Shown here one piece after another: positions 26,043-34,359 of a DNA stretch of 64,000 nt. The stretch is from Saprospiraceae bacterium (GTDB taxonomy: Bacteria; Bacteroidota; Bacteroidia; Chitinophagales; Saprospiraceae): positions 1 through 64,000 of the forward strand of contig JADJLQ010000006.1 in assembly GCA_016709995.1 (NCBI GenBank), read 5' to 3'. The position numbers and the translations under genes are program-made. Below the pieces are notes generated by a model, which ran no database searches, was not told the DNA's origin, and saw only the letters and a list, made by a program, of their open reading frames with translations. Position 1 is the stretch's first letter. The number at the start of each line of letters is the position of its first letter.

Positions 26043-26219
26043 ATGAAACCAGCTGTCTCAAAATTAAATAAGGAGTGGCACCAGGCCCATGTAATGCCCA
26101 AAAATGCAAGTCTGGATCAAAGGATCGAATGGCATTTGCAACATCGACAGCATTGCAGCTGCAGGGATATTCCTGAAAAGTTAAAAAATACAATGAGGGA
26201 AAAAGGGATTCAATTTTAG
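26043..26219 (+). CDS. Conserved-looking 58-residue soluble protein
   Basis: A small gene starting ATG at 26043 and ending TAG at 26219. The protein begins MKPAVSKLNKEWHQAHVMPK, then NASLDQRIEWHLQHRQHCSC, then RDIPEKLKNTMREKGIQF. This pattern (KLNKEWH, MPKN, RIEWHLEH, HCxC, RxIPEKL) matches a short Bacteroidota protein I recognise as recurrent but unnamed. Charged, no membrane segment, and the two Cys in HCSC with nearby His suggest metal or redox binding. It lies between the membrane gene set and the helicase. Confidence 0.6.
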   Translation: MKPAVSKLNKEWHQAHVMPKNASLDQRIEWHLQHRQHCSCRDIPEKLKNTMREKGIQF

Positions 26220-26369
26220 TACACGATGGCTCCCTGTTTTAAATATGCAAACAGTTACAAACGATTGTAATCGAAAGCAATCGATTATTCCTTGCTAAAC
26301 ATAAGTGCCTGCCAGTATGTTTGTGTCGTTCATTTTATCAAACACACATTCATTACTTTTACATTTTTT

Positions 26370-28832
26370 ATGCTTCACACGAATCCCAGGCTCGAACTCG
26401 CAGATCAATATGTACGCTATACCAACCGCCATGTATTTCTCACAGGGAAGGCGGGTACAGGTAAAACTACTTTTCTGAAAAACTTAAAAAAGTCCTCACC
26501 GAAACGGATGGTGATTGTAGCACCCACAGGTGTAGCGGCTATCAATGCAGAGGGAGTGACCATCCATTCCTTTTTTCAATTGCCTTTTGGTCCATTCATA
26601 CCGGCTGCGAATGGCACTGCTGAAAAAAGATTTGAACATAAATTCAGTAAAGAAAAAATCAAGGCTATCAAAGCAATGGATCTGCTTGTCATCGACGAAA
26701 TCAGTATGGTCCGGGCGGATCTACTGGACGCCATCGATGAGGTACTGCGACGATACCGGGTGCGAAATAAGCCTTTTGGCGGGGTACAGTTATTGATGAT
26801 CGGCGATCTGCACCAGTTGGCTCCGGTCATCAAAGACGACGAATGGAATCTGATCAAGGATCACTATGCCAGCATCTACTTTTTTGAAAGTATCGCATTA
26901 AAACGGAGCCAACTGATGACCATTGAGCTGACCAAAATTTACCGTCAGGAAGACGAAATATTCATCCGACTGCTTAATAAGGTCAGGGATAATCAACTGG
27001 ACGCTGAAAGTATAGATCAATTAAATAGTCGGTACCAACCTGATTTTAACCCTGCAGAAGGTCCTGAATACATCACGCTGACTACCCATAACCATGCTGC
27101 CCAATCGATCAATCAAACCCGGTTGATGGAGCTGGAGGGCAAGTTGCATTCTTTCAAGGCGGAGGTAGTCGATGACTTTCCCGAGCACATGTACCCCAAT
27201 GAATTTAAACTGGATCTGAAAGTAGGCGCCCAGGTCATGTTTGTCAAAAATGATAGCAATAGAGAAAAATTATTTTATAATGGTAAACTAGGGGTCATCA
27301 CTAAAATCGAGGAGCAAAACATCCATGTTCGCTGCCAGGATGATACCGCTACGATAGTCACCAGCAGAGTGACCTGGAATAATATCAAATATGTCCTGGA
27401 TGAAAACAAAATGCTGCAGGAAAAGCTCATAGGCTCCTTTACTCAGTTTCCGATCAAAACCGCCTGGGCTATCACGATACATAAAAGTCAGGGACTTACC
27501 TTTGAGCGTGCCATCATCGATGCTCAATCATCTTTTGCACATGGGCAGGTCTATGTGGCGCTCAGCCGATGCAAGTCTTTTGAGGGCCTGGTGCTCAGTA
27601 CTCCTATTGGGGTGAGGAGTGTCAAATCAGACGGGCTCATCACTACTTTCAACGATCAGAGTGCGCTCCAGGACCTTTCCGAACAATCTCTGAAACAGGC
27701 CAAAAAACAATCACAAGCAGAGTGGATCAAAGAATTGTTTGACTTCGGAACCTGTCAAAAAAATCTATATTATCTTACGCGAACCGTAGAGCCATTTGCC
27801 GATCAATTAAAAGGTGAGGCCACCATCCAATTAAATAAACTGGGACCGTTACTGGAATCCGATGTCAAAATCATAGCTGACAAATTTTTATTTCAACTGG
27901 ATAGTTATTTTAACCTGGACGAACTGCCTGAGGAGCATGCTGCACTGCAAGAGAGAATCAAGAAAGGTAGTAGTTTTCTTTATCAAAAATTGACGGAGCT
28001 GGTATATACTCCTTTAAGATCTCTGGACCTGGAGTGTGATAACAAAGAGACTCAAAAACTGATTTCAAAATCTTATGAAGTTACGCTTAGATCTTTGATA
28101 GAAAAGCAAAAGCTCCTTGAAATTTGCCAGGATGGATTTGATTCTATAAAATACTTACAGACCAAAGCCAATATATCTATAGATGCTGACACCCTAGTGA
28201 TCCCGAAAAAACCGAAAGGAGTGAGCTATGCTGCCAATCGAACTGCAGAGGGTAATCCCGATCTGTATGAAATCATCAAACAATGGCGGGATCAGATCGC
28301 CAATGAAAAAAATGTACCACAGTATATGGTGCTTCCGCAAAAGACTATAAAATATCTCTGCGATGAGCTGCCGGGCAATATTGCCGCTTTGTCTAAGATC
28401 AATGGCCTGGGAAAAGTAAAGTTAGATTTATATGGGGACCAGTTGCTTCGCATCATCCATGATTACGGTGACAGCAAGGGACTTCAAACTACAGAGGTTC
28501 ATGATGTCGTGGTGGAAAAACCAAAATTTGTCAAAGGTGCTACCCAGCAAGCCACCTATGATATGTTTAAGTCTGGTAAAACCATAGAGGAAATATCGAA
28601 GGAAAGAGGCCTTGGTATTTCTACTATTGAAGGTCATCTTGCGCGATACATCTCAAAGGGATTGATCAAGCTCACGGATATCATGCCATCAGAAAAAGCA
28701 GAAACACTCAGCGCGTATATGAGCCTTCATCCCTCCCTGACCCATAAAGAATTGAAGGAGACCTTTGGAGATAAGTATACGTATGGGGATATTCAGTTGG
28801 TGGCAGCGTCTTTAGGGGTGGAAGATCGGTGA
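26370..28832 (+). CDS. PIF1/RecD-type helicase with HRDC and HTH_40 domains
   Basis: 820 residues from the ATG at 26370; the longer frame upstream encodes a non-conserved hydrophobic stretch. SF1B motor: Walker A LTGKAGTGKTTFLKNL (~24-39), VAPTGVAAINAEGVTIHSFF, Walker B LLVIDEISMV, and the C-terminal UvrD_C_2-like WAITIHKSQGLTFERAIID with VYVALSRCKSFEGLVL. An HRDC domain (LPQKTIKYLCDELPGNIAAL, then SKINGLGKVKLDLYG) and a terminal HTH_40 helix-turn-helix (GKTIEEISKERGLGISTIEG) follow. This fusion occurs in Bacteroidota and resembles RecQ architecture with a PIF1 motor. Probably a 5'-3' DNA helicase in replication or repair. Confidence 0.92.
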   Translation: MLHTNPRLELADQYVRYTNRHVFLTGKAGTGKTTFLKNLKKSSPKRMVIVAPTGVAAINAEGVTIHSFFQLPFGPFIPAANGTAEKRFEHKFSKEKIKAIKAMDLLVIDEISMVRADLLDAIDEVLRRYRVRNKPFGGVQLLMIGDLHQLAPVIKDDEWNLIKDHYASIYFFESIALKRSQLMTIELTKIYRQEDEIFIRLLNKVRDNQLDAESIDQLNSRYQPDFNPAEGPEYITLTTHNHAAQSINQTRLMELEGKLHSFKAEVVDDFPEHMYPNEFKLDLKVGAQVMFVKNDSNREKLFYNGKLGVITKIEEQNIHVRCQDDTATIVTSRVTWNNIKYVLDENKMLQEKLIGSFTQFPIKTAWAITIHKSQGLTFERAIIDAQSSFAHGQVYVALSRCKSFEGLVLSTPIGVRSVKSDGLITTFNDQSALQDLSEQSLKQAKKQSQAEWIKELFDFGTCQKNLYYLTRTVEPFADQLKGEATIQLNKLGPLLESDVKIIADKFLFQLDSYFNLDELPEEHAALQERIKKGSSFLYQKLTELVYTPLRSLDLECDNKETQKLISKSYEVTLRSLIEKQKLLEICQDGFDSIKYLQTKANISIDADTLVIPKKPKGVSYAANRTAEGNPDLYEIIKQWRDQIANEKNVPQYMVLPQKTIKYLCDELPGNIAALSKINGLGKVKLDLYGDQLLRIIHDYGDSKGLQTTEVHDVVVEKPKFVKGATQQATYDMFKSGKTIEEISKERGLGISTIEGHLARYISKGLIKLTDIMPSEKAETLSAYMSLHPSLTHKELKETFGDKYTYGDIQLVAASLGVEDR

Positions 28833-28850
28833 AACCGGGCATTTGAAACG

Positions 28851-28899
28851 TTGCTACGCAACTTTGATAGCCACGGAAGACACGGGGAAGCACGGAAAT
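28851..28899. repeat. Hairpin plus degenerate CACGGAA-type repeats
   Basis: GTTGC-TAC-GCAAC forms a short stem at 28851-28863. It is followed by three imperfect 9-10-bp units, CACGGAAGA, CACGGGGAAG and CACGGAAAT (about 28873-28900), a pattern seen in intergenic repeats of environmental bacteria. It sits between two convergent genes and reaches the amidohydrolase stop. Confidence 0.45.
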
Positions 28900-30380
28900 C
28901 AATCCCTATAATTCAAGGCAGGCTTCCTATCCCCCAACAAGGCTTCATAATGATAGTCCCCTTTCATTAATTTAAACTCTGCTTTGGCTTTCTGAATCAA
29001 CATTGGATCAGTAAACAGGTCTATAGCAGTCATGGCCATGGTCTTGGCAGCTACCATCATTCCTTTGGTGCCCATCTCTGTACCGCCGCAAGCTACCGCC
29101 TGCCAGCTGTGAGCAGGAGTACCGGGCGCCCAGGTCGCTGCGCGCATCCCTACCGTAGGTACTGCATAACTCACATCACCTACATCAGTCGAGCCACCAC
29201 CTGAATCCATTTCGATTTTGAGTGGAGAGACTTGTCCCGCTGATTCGATAGCTGGTACCGTATAATTAAAAGTGGATTGGATTTTTTGTGCAAAGACTTT
29301 TTCTTCTTCGGTATAACTTACTCCGCCTACTTTCTCCAGATTCTTTTGCATGGCTTCGCCCAGCGTTTTGTTTATTAATAGGTCGTGAGTACCTCCAATG
29401 ACCTCATATTCCATGCGGGTATCAGTGCCTAGTGCGGCCGCTTTGGCTGTATTGACCACTCTTTCAAATATGAGTTTTACCTGGTCGCGTTTAGGATGCC
29501 TGACATAATAATATACTTCCGCAAAATCAGGGACTACATTGGGCGCTTTGCCCCCGGAGGTAATCACATAATGAATCCTGGACTCCTGCGGTACATGTTC
29601 TCTCATCATATTGACCATATAGTCCATGGCCTCTACTGCATCCAGTGCCGATCTGCCTTTGTCCGGTGCCCCGGCAGCATGTGCAGAAAGTCCATAAAAT
29701 CTAAACTTAGCAGAGCTATTGGCCAGCGCACTGGTCATAGTCACACTGTTGGCATTGCCTGGGTGCCAGTGTACTGCTACATCGACATCATCGAATAAAC
29801 CTGCCCGCACCAGGTATACTTTGCCAGAACCTCCTTCTTCTGCAGGACAGCCAAATACTTTTACCGTACCGGATATTTTCTTTTCTTCGAGCAGCTTTTT
29901 GATGGCTATGCCAGCAGCCACAGAGGCAGTTCCAAACAGATGATGGCCACAACCATGACCACCCGCCTGACCTTCGATCGCAGATTTTTCGGGTACCGCT
30001 CGTTGTGCAAGTCCGGGTAGCGCATCGTACTCCGCCAGGATGGCGATGACGGGCGAGCCACTGCCATAGGTAGCTACAAAGGCAGTAGGAATATCAGCGA
30101 TCCCCGCCTGAACTGCAAACCCTTCGTTTTTGAGTATAGCTTGCAATAAGGCTGTGCTTTGGGTCTCTTTGTAGCCAAGTTCCGCATAATTCCAGATCTG
30201 GAGAGCAATATCTTTATATGCATTATAAGATGATTGAATGCCCTGAGCAGCCTGCGTCTTAAGGATTTCATAAGAGGGTGGCGCTACGACCACGGGCATG
30301 GTTTTCTTTTTTTTCTGACTGATAGCAGGAAGACAGGCGATGGACAAGATGCCTATCACCATCCAGATTTTTTTGATCAT
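28899..30380 (-). CDS. M20 family amidohydrolase (AbgB-like), exported
   Basis: 493 residues. A signal peptide (MIKKIWMVIGILSIACLPAISQ) precedes a KKKK-rich linker. Metal-site motifs: EYDALPG, GGHGCGHHLFG (metal-binding His and Asp region), CPAEEGGSGK (catalytic Glu pair), AVHWHPG, and SGGGSTDVGDVSY near the C-terminus. The lid domain starts at KFRFYGLSAHAA. The layout is closest to aminobenzoyl-glutamate utilisation protein B and other M20D amidohydrolases. It probably cleaves an amide or peptide bond of small substrates in the periplasm. Monocistronic, convergent with the helicase. Confidence 0.92.
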   Translation of the reverse strand: MIKKIWMVIGILSIACLPAISQKKKKTMPVVVAPPSYEILKTQAAQGIQSSYNAYKDIALQIWNYAELGYKETQSTALLQAILKNEGFAVQAGIADIPTAFVATYGSGSPVIAILAEYDALPGLAQRAVPEKSAIEGQAGGHGCGHHLFGTASVAAGIAIKKLLEEKKISGTVKVFGCPAEEGGSGKVYLVRAGLFDDVDVAVHWHPGNANSVTMTSALANSSAKFRFYGLSAHAAGAPDKGRSALDAVEAMDYMVNMMREHVPQESRIHYVITSGGKAPNVVPDFAEVYYYVRHPKRDQVKLIFERVVNTAKAAALGTDTRMEYEVIGGTHDLLINKTLGEAMQKNLEKVGGVSYTEEEKVFAQKIQSTFNYTVPAIESAGQVSPLKIEMDSGGGSTDVGDVSYAVPTVGMRAATWAPGTPAHSWQAVACGGTEMGTKGMMVAAKTMAMTAIDLFTDPMLIQKAKAEFKLMKGDYHYEALLGDRKPALNYRD

Positions 30381-30556
30381 ATGATTATGGTTTTGAATTG
30401 CAATTTATGTAAATTATGAGGATCGGTATGGTGAAAACATTTTTTAGTTTTCAACAAGTTAAAGTATAGGGTAATCGCAATACAGTAAAACTGAACTTAT
30501 GGTCAAATACTTTTCGAAAAACATTACATTTGACTTCCTTACTATTTTTGAAAAAA

Positions 30557-31597
30557 ATGAAAAAATATTTTATTGTAATCGCAGTGCTTACAGGTATTGG
30601 TTTGATGGTATCTTCTTTTATTAACTTTCCAGGGAAAGAAAAGAAAATTCGTTTTATCCGAAATGACGCAGAAAAGAAGGTTGATGTACTGGTCGATGAT
30701 CATCTATTCACTTCTTATATCTATCCTGACAATATCAAGAAACCGGTCTTATATCCTTTGACTACCCCTATGGGTACCAGGATCACCCGAAGATTTCCTT
30801 TGGAACATTCTGTGGGTGAAAGAACGGACCATCCGCATCATGTAGGCCTCTGGTTTAATTACGGGGATGTCAATGGCCTGGACTTTTGGAACAATTCTGA
30901 TTCTATCAAACCTGATAAAAGAAGTAGATATGGTACGATCGTGCATCAAAAAATAGTCAGCATGCAGGATGGAAAGTTGGAAGTACTGATGCAATGGGTG
31001 TCACCCGAGGGAAAAATATTATTATTAGAAAACACGACTTTTATTTTTAAGGCCACAGATAAAGAATATTCTATTGATCGCATCACCAGGTTGACTGCGG
31101 CCAATGGAGATGTAAGTTTTAAAGACAATAAAGAAGGCGTGCTGGGTATCCGGGTTTGCCGGGAATTAGAATTGCCCGATGACAAACCACAAATTTTTAC
31201 AGACTCCAAAGGTGTGGCGACTACAGTAAAAGTATTAAACAATGAAGGCGTGCATGGCCAATATCTTAATTCAAACGGAGTGGAGGGCCTGGATTGTTGG
31301 GGCAAAAGAGCCAATTGGATGGTATTGACCTCTAACATTGGCCGCGAAGATATATCCCTGGCGATTCTCGACCATCCTCAAAACGTGGGTTACCCTACCT
31401 ACTGGCATGCACGTGGGTATGGATTATTCGCAGCCAATCCGCTAGGCCAGGAAGCTTTAAGTGACGGCAAAGACAAATTGAATTTTGCTTTGAAAAACGG
31501 AGAAAGTGTTACTTTTAAACATCGCATCCTCATCGCTAACCAAACATTAAATAAATCGGATTTGGATTCGAAGTTTTCAGCATTCTCAAAAATGTAA
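30557..31597 (+). CDS. DUF6807 (PmoA-type) secreted protein
   Basis: 346 residues from the ATG at 30557, the start of a signal peptide (MKKYFIVIAVLTGIGLMVSS); a TTG or upstream start adds nine residues. Typical family motifs: YPLTTPMGTRITRRFPLE, ERTDHPHHVGLWFNYGDVNG and HPQNVGYPTYWHARGYGLFA. The family is named after methane oxygenase PmoA in databases but is not a methane oxygenase; members sit in carbohydrate-use operons. A Gfo/Idh/MocA oxidoreductase begins 30 bp downstream on the same strand, consistent with a shared sugar-derivative pathway. Confidence 0.9.
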   Translation: MKKYFIVIAVLTGIGLMVSSFINFPGKEKKIRFIRNDAEKKVDVLVDDHLFTSYIYPDNIKKPVLYPLTTPMGTRITRRFPLEHSVGERTDHPHHVGLWFNYGDVNGLDFWNNSDSIKPDKRSRYGTIVHQKIVSMQDGKLEVLMQWVSPEGKILLLENTTFIFKATDKEYSIDRITRLTAANGDVSFKDNKEGVLGIRVCRELELPDDKPQIFTDSKGVATTVKVLNNEGVHGQYLNSNGVEGLDCWGKRANWMVLTSNIGREDISLAILDHPQNVGYPTYWHARGYGLFAANPLGQEALSDGKDKLNFALKNGESVTFKHRILIANQTLNKSDLDSKFSAFSKM

Positions 31598-31626
31598 ATT
31601 ATTCACTTTATAAATAACAAATAGAA

Positions 31627-33003
31627 ATGTCTAATCGAAGAAATTTTATCAAAAATGCCACTTTGGCTACCTCCGCGGTAGTACTTGGGACCAATAGTCT
31701 ATCTGCTAAATCCTACAAAAATATTTTAGGTGCCAATGACAGGATCATGTTAGGATCTATTGGGATCGGCGGCAGAGGCAATGACTTATTGAAAGGATTC
31801 ACCAGCTTATACAAAGACAATGTGATGGTCAAAACCCTTTGCGATGTTGATTCCAAATTTTTTGATGAGCGGCTGCAGCTTGCTACAAAAAATCAAAATG
31901 GGATGAAGCCTGGCACGGTCACTGATATGAGGAAAGTCTATGATGATAAAGAAATCGACGCTGTCCTGATAGCCACTCCTAATCATTGGCATGCACTGGC
32001 TGCTATCTGGGCATGTCAGGCCGGCAAAAATGCTTATAGTGAAAAACCAGCTTCTCACAATATCTGGGAAGGTAGAAAAATGGTAGAAGCCGCCCGAAAA
32101 TACAATAAAATCGTGCAGGTAGGTTTTCAAAACCGCTCCAACAGCAGTGTAATCAACGCCATTAACTTTCTGCACAATGGAGGTATAGGCGATGTATATA
32201 TGGCCAGAGGTTTGTGTTATAAACCAAGAAATTCATTTGGTATAGCTAAAGATTCTGAAGCACCAGCTACTTTAGATTATGATATGTGGTTGGGCCCGGC
32301 GACTTATCGTCCCTATAATGAGAAAAAAGGGCATTACAACTGGCATTGGCATTGGTCCACTGGAAATGGCGATACCGGCAACCAGGGCCCTCATCAGTTT
32401 GATATAGCACGATGGGGTTTGAACAAAAAAGTACATCCCGTTAAAGTGCAATCCATGGGTGGTATCTTCGGAATATCTCCATTAGAATGCTCCCAGGAGA
32501 CGCCTAATACTCAAATCTCTAATTTCGAATATGCAGATGGCAAAATTTTGGAATTTGAAACCAGGGGCAGGTATACCAATGGTGAAGCCAATGCAGGAGT
32601 TCAGATCGGAAACCTATTTTATGGCACCGAAGGTTGGATGGAAATAGATGGCAGTACCTGGAAGGCATATAAAGGCGCTGAGAAGAAAGCCTTTGCAGGA
32701 TCAGATATAGGAGGAGGAGCAGCAGTCGGTGGCGACACTTCCTTCATCACCGCTCCGGATGGTAATGCTCATTTTAAGAATTTTATCACAGCATTACGTT
32801 CTGGAAAACGGTCAGACCTTAATTGTGATGTGGAGGTAGGGCATATGTCTACCGTACTGCCCCATATGGCCAATATAGCCTATAGGGTTGGGGAAACTTT
32901 GCGATTTAATGGCGAGTACGAGCAGTTTATCAATAATCCTGAAGCAGATATGTTTTTGTCCCGTAAGTATCGATATCCTTATGTGGTGCCGGAGAATGTA
33001 TAG
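31627..33003 (+). CDS. Gfo/Idh/MocA family oxidoreductase, Tat-exported
   Basis: 458 residues. A twin-arginine signal (SNRRNFIKNATLATSAVVLG) targets it folded to the periplasm. NAD(P)-binding Rossmann motif: GSIGIGGRGNDLLKG; the EKP catalytic motif is SEKPASHNIWEG at about 138-149; a conserved substrate-domain segment is GNGDTGNQGPHQFDIARWGL. Members oxidise or dehydrate sugars and inositols using tightly bound NAD(P). Probably in an operon with the DUF6807 gene for catabolism of an unusual glycoside. Confidence 0.93.
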   Translation: MSNRRNFIKNATLATSAVVLGTNSLSAKSYKNILGANDRIMLGSIGIGGRGNDLLKGFTSLYKDNVMVKTLCDVDSKFFDERLQLATKNQNGMKPGTVTDMRKVYDDKEIDAVLIATPNHWHALAAIWACQAGKNAYSEKPASHNIWEGRKMVEAARKYNKIVQVGFQNRSNSSVINAINFLHNGGIGDVYMARGLCYKPRNSFGIAKDSEAPATLDYDMWLGPATYRPYNEKKGHYNWHWHWSTGNGDTGNQGPHQFDIARWGLNKKVHPVKVQSMGGIFGISPLECSQETPNTQISNFEYADGKILEFETRGRYTNGEANAGVQIGNLFYGTEGWMEIDGSTWKAYKGAEKKAFAGSDIGGGAAVGGDTSFITAPDGNAHFKNFITALRSGKRSDLNCDVEVGHMSTVLPHMANIAYRVGETLRFNGEYEQFINNPEADMFLSRKYRYPYVVPENV

Positions 33004-33046
33004 GCTCGGTTTGGTATAAATCGCTTGCATATATACTCAATCAAAA

Positions 33047-33104
33047 AAGGTCGGAGTACAACTGCTTCTTTTCGTTTGATAGGAAGGAGTTGTACTTCGA
33101 CCTT
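33047..33104 (-). terminator. Strong intrinsic terminator for the dockerin-like gene
   Basis: AAGGTCGGAGTACAACT (33047-33063) pairs with AGTTGTACTTCGACCTT (33088-33104), 16 of 17 Watson-Crick pairs plus one G-T wobble, with a 24-nt loop. Read on the minus strand it is followed directly by a T6 run (A-tract 33043-33048 on the plus strand). It also sits at the end of the convergent oxidoreductase gene. Confidence 0.85.
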
Positions 33105-33164
33105 GTGCAAAGTTGGAAAGGACAAAGTGGTTTTGTTCAAGGTTGCAGTACCACAGGTTAGTTC

Positions 33165-34109
33165 CTAATTCCTTATATCCCCGATTTTTACGCCTATAAA
33201 ATCATATTGAGTAGGCCCAACCAAACGTATGGTCGAATTAAATGGCGGTGGAGCGCCTGGATTATACACCTCGTACAATGATTTTGGTAAAAACTTATAA
33301 CTACCATTATTGGGAAAGCGATCGATTAGCAGAAGAATGAGTTTGCGCAATTCAAGCAGATCGAGCACATTAATATCCAGGTCGTTATTGATATCCCCTG
33401 CTATATAATTTAATTTATTGGTGAATGGCGCTACACCCTGGATATGTTTTTGCAACAGTATAAGATCTATAGTGGATACCTGGCTGGTATAGTCTGTCGT
33501 GAAGTCTTCCGCTTCGATTTTGTATTGATAGCCAACCTGAAAACCAGGAATTCCCTTCACAGGAAGCGTAGAAAATGAACTTGAAGAGTCGATGGGAAGA
33601 TGATCAAAGGCGTATTCCCCAAATTCATTGGTGGTATCTTTAAGAATGGACTTGTCGGATTTTTCGAGCTTGATGACTACATCCTTCATTGGTGCACCCA
33701 TTTGGTCCAGGACCTTTCCATGGATCAGACCTCTAAAATCATCTTTGCATGCATTGTCGCTATTGTCCTGAATTAACACATAGGTGGAGCAACTGTCCGG
33801 AGGTGCATTGCCCATCCTTCCATAAATCGTGATGGGTAGGACTACCGACCTTCCATTGGGTACATCCTGGCATGAAAAAGTTTTAGTACTATCAGAAGCA
33901 TTCAGTGTAAAACTCGCATCGAAAGGCAGACTCGTGGTCTGGTTGATGGTCACTATCAAATCTCTGGCTCGAATCGTGGTACTTCCTTGTGCGCCTAGTA
34001 TCACCGTGGCAATACCATTATAACAGGTAAAATTTGGTTGGGCAGATTGAGCCGGTAAAAGCTCAGTGCTAAAAATGGCCATAATGGAAAGCAAATAATG
34101 AGATCTCAT
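33165..34109 (-). CDS. Secreted protein with dockerin-like EF-hand module (Saprospiraceae type)
   Basis: 314 residues from the ATG at 34107-34109, chosen because it begins the signal peptide (MRSHYLLSIMAIFSTELLPA). A first beta-sandwich region (~25-130) is followed by a carboxypeptidase-regulatory-like repeat (GLIHGKVLDQMGAPMKDVVI, with NEFGEYAFDHLP). The C-terminal portion has a dockerin type I-like pair: STIDLILLQKHIQG and AGDINNDLDINVLDLLELRK, with calcium-binding Asp/Asn spacing. It ends FIGVKIGDIRN without a T9SS sorting domain, whereas long Saprospiraceae proteins often carry one after this module. Function unknown; probably surface or extracellular. Confidence 0.8.
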   Translation of the reverse strand: MRSHYLLSIMAIFSTELLPAQSAQPNFTCYNGIATVILGAQGSTTIRARDLIVTINQTTSLPFDASFTLNASDSTKTFSCQDVPNGRSVVLPITIYGRMGNAPPDSCSTYVLIQDNSDNACKDDFRGLIHGKVLDQMGAPMKDVVIKLEKSDKSILKDTTNEFGEYAFDHLPIDSSSSFSTLPVKGIPGFQVGYQYKIEAEDFTTDYTSQVSTIDLILLQKHIQGVAPFTNKLNYIAGDINNDLDINVLDLLELRKLILLLIDRFPNNGSYKFLPKSLYEVYNPGAPPPFNSTIRLVGPTQYDFIGVKIGDIRN

Positions 34110-34359
34110 GAGCGGTATTCTGGAATTAAATAAATTTGTTACCTTCAAATTAGGGGTTATTTTAGTAAAAAGGCTGAGAGCACAAGCATTTAACCTTTGT
34201 TAATGGTAAAACCTCCGTTCGTCCAGATTTAAGGTAGATTAAGATCTGACCGCAAACGTAGTATATTCAGATATCTTGAATACGGTCTGGTTCGCGCAAC
34301 TACGAAGCGCAGAAAATGAAGGCTTTAAAAAAAACGATAAGGAGATTTGCCGTCAAGAT

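Noticed and set aside
30543..30550. TATTTTTG as a Bacteroidota -7 promoter box for the DUF6807 gene
   Set aside because: It lies only 7 bp from the ATG and the nearest TTG is about 10 bp upstream instead of about 20.
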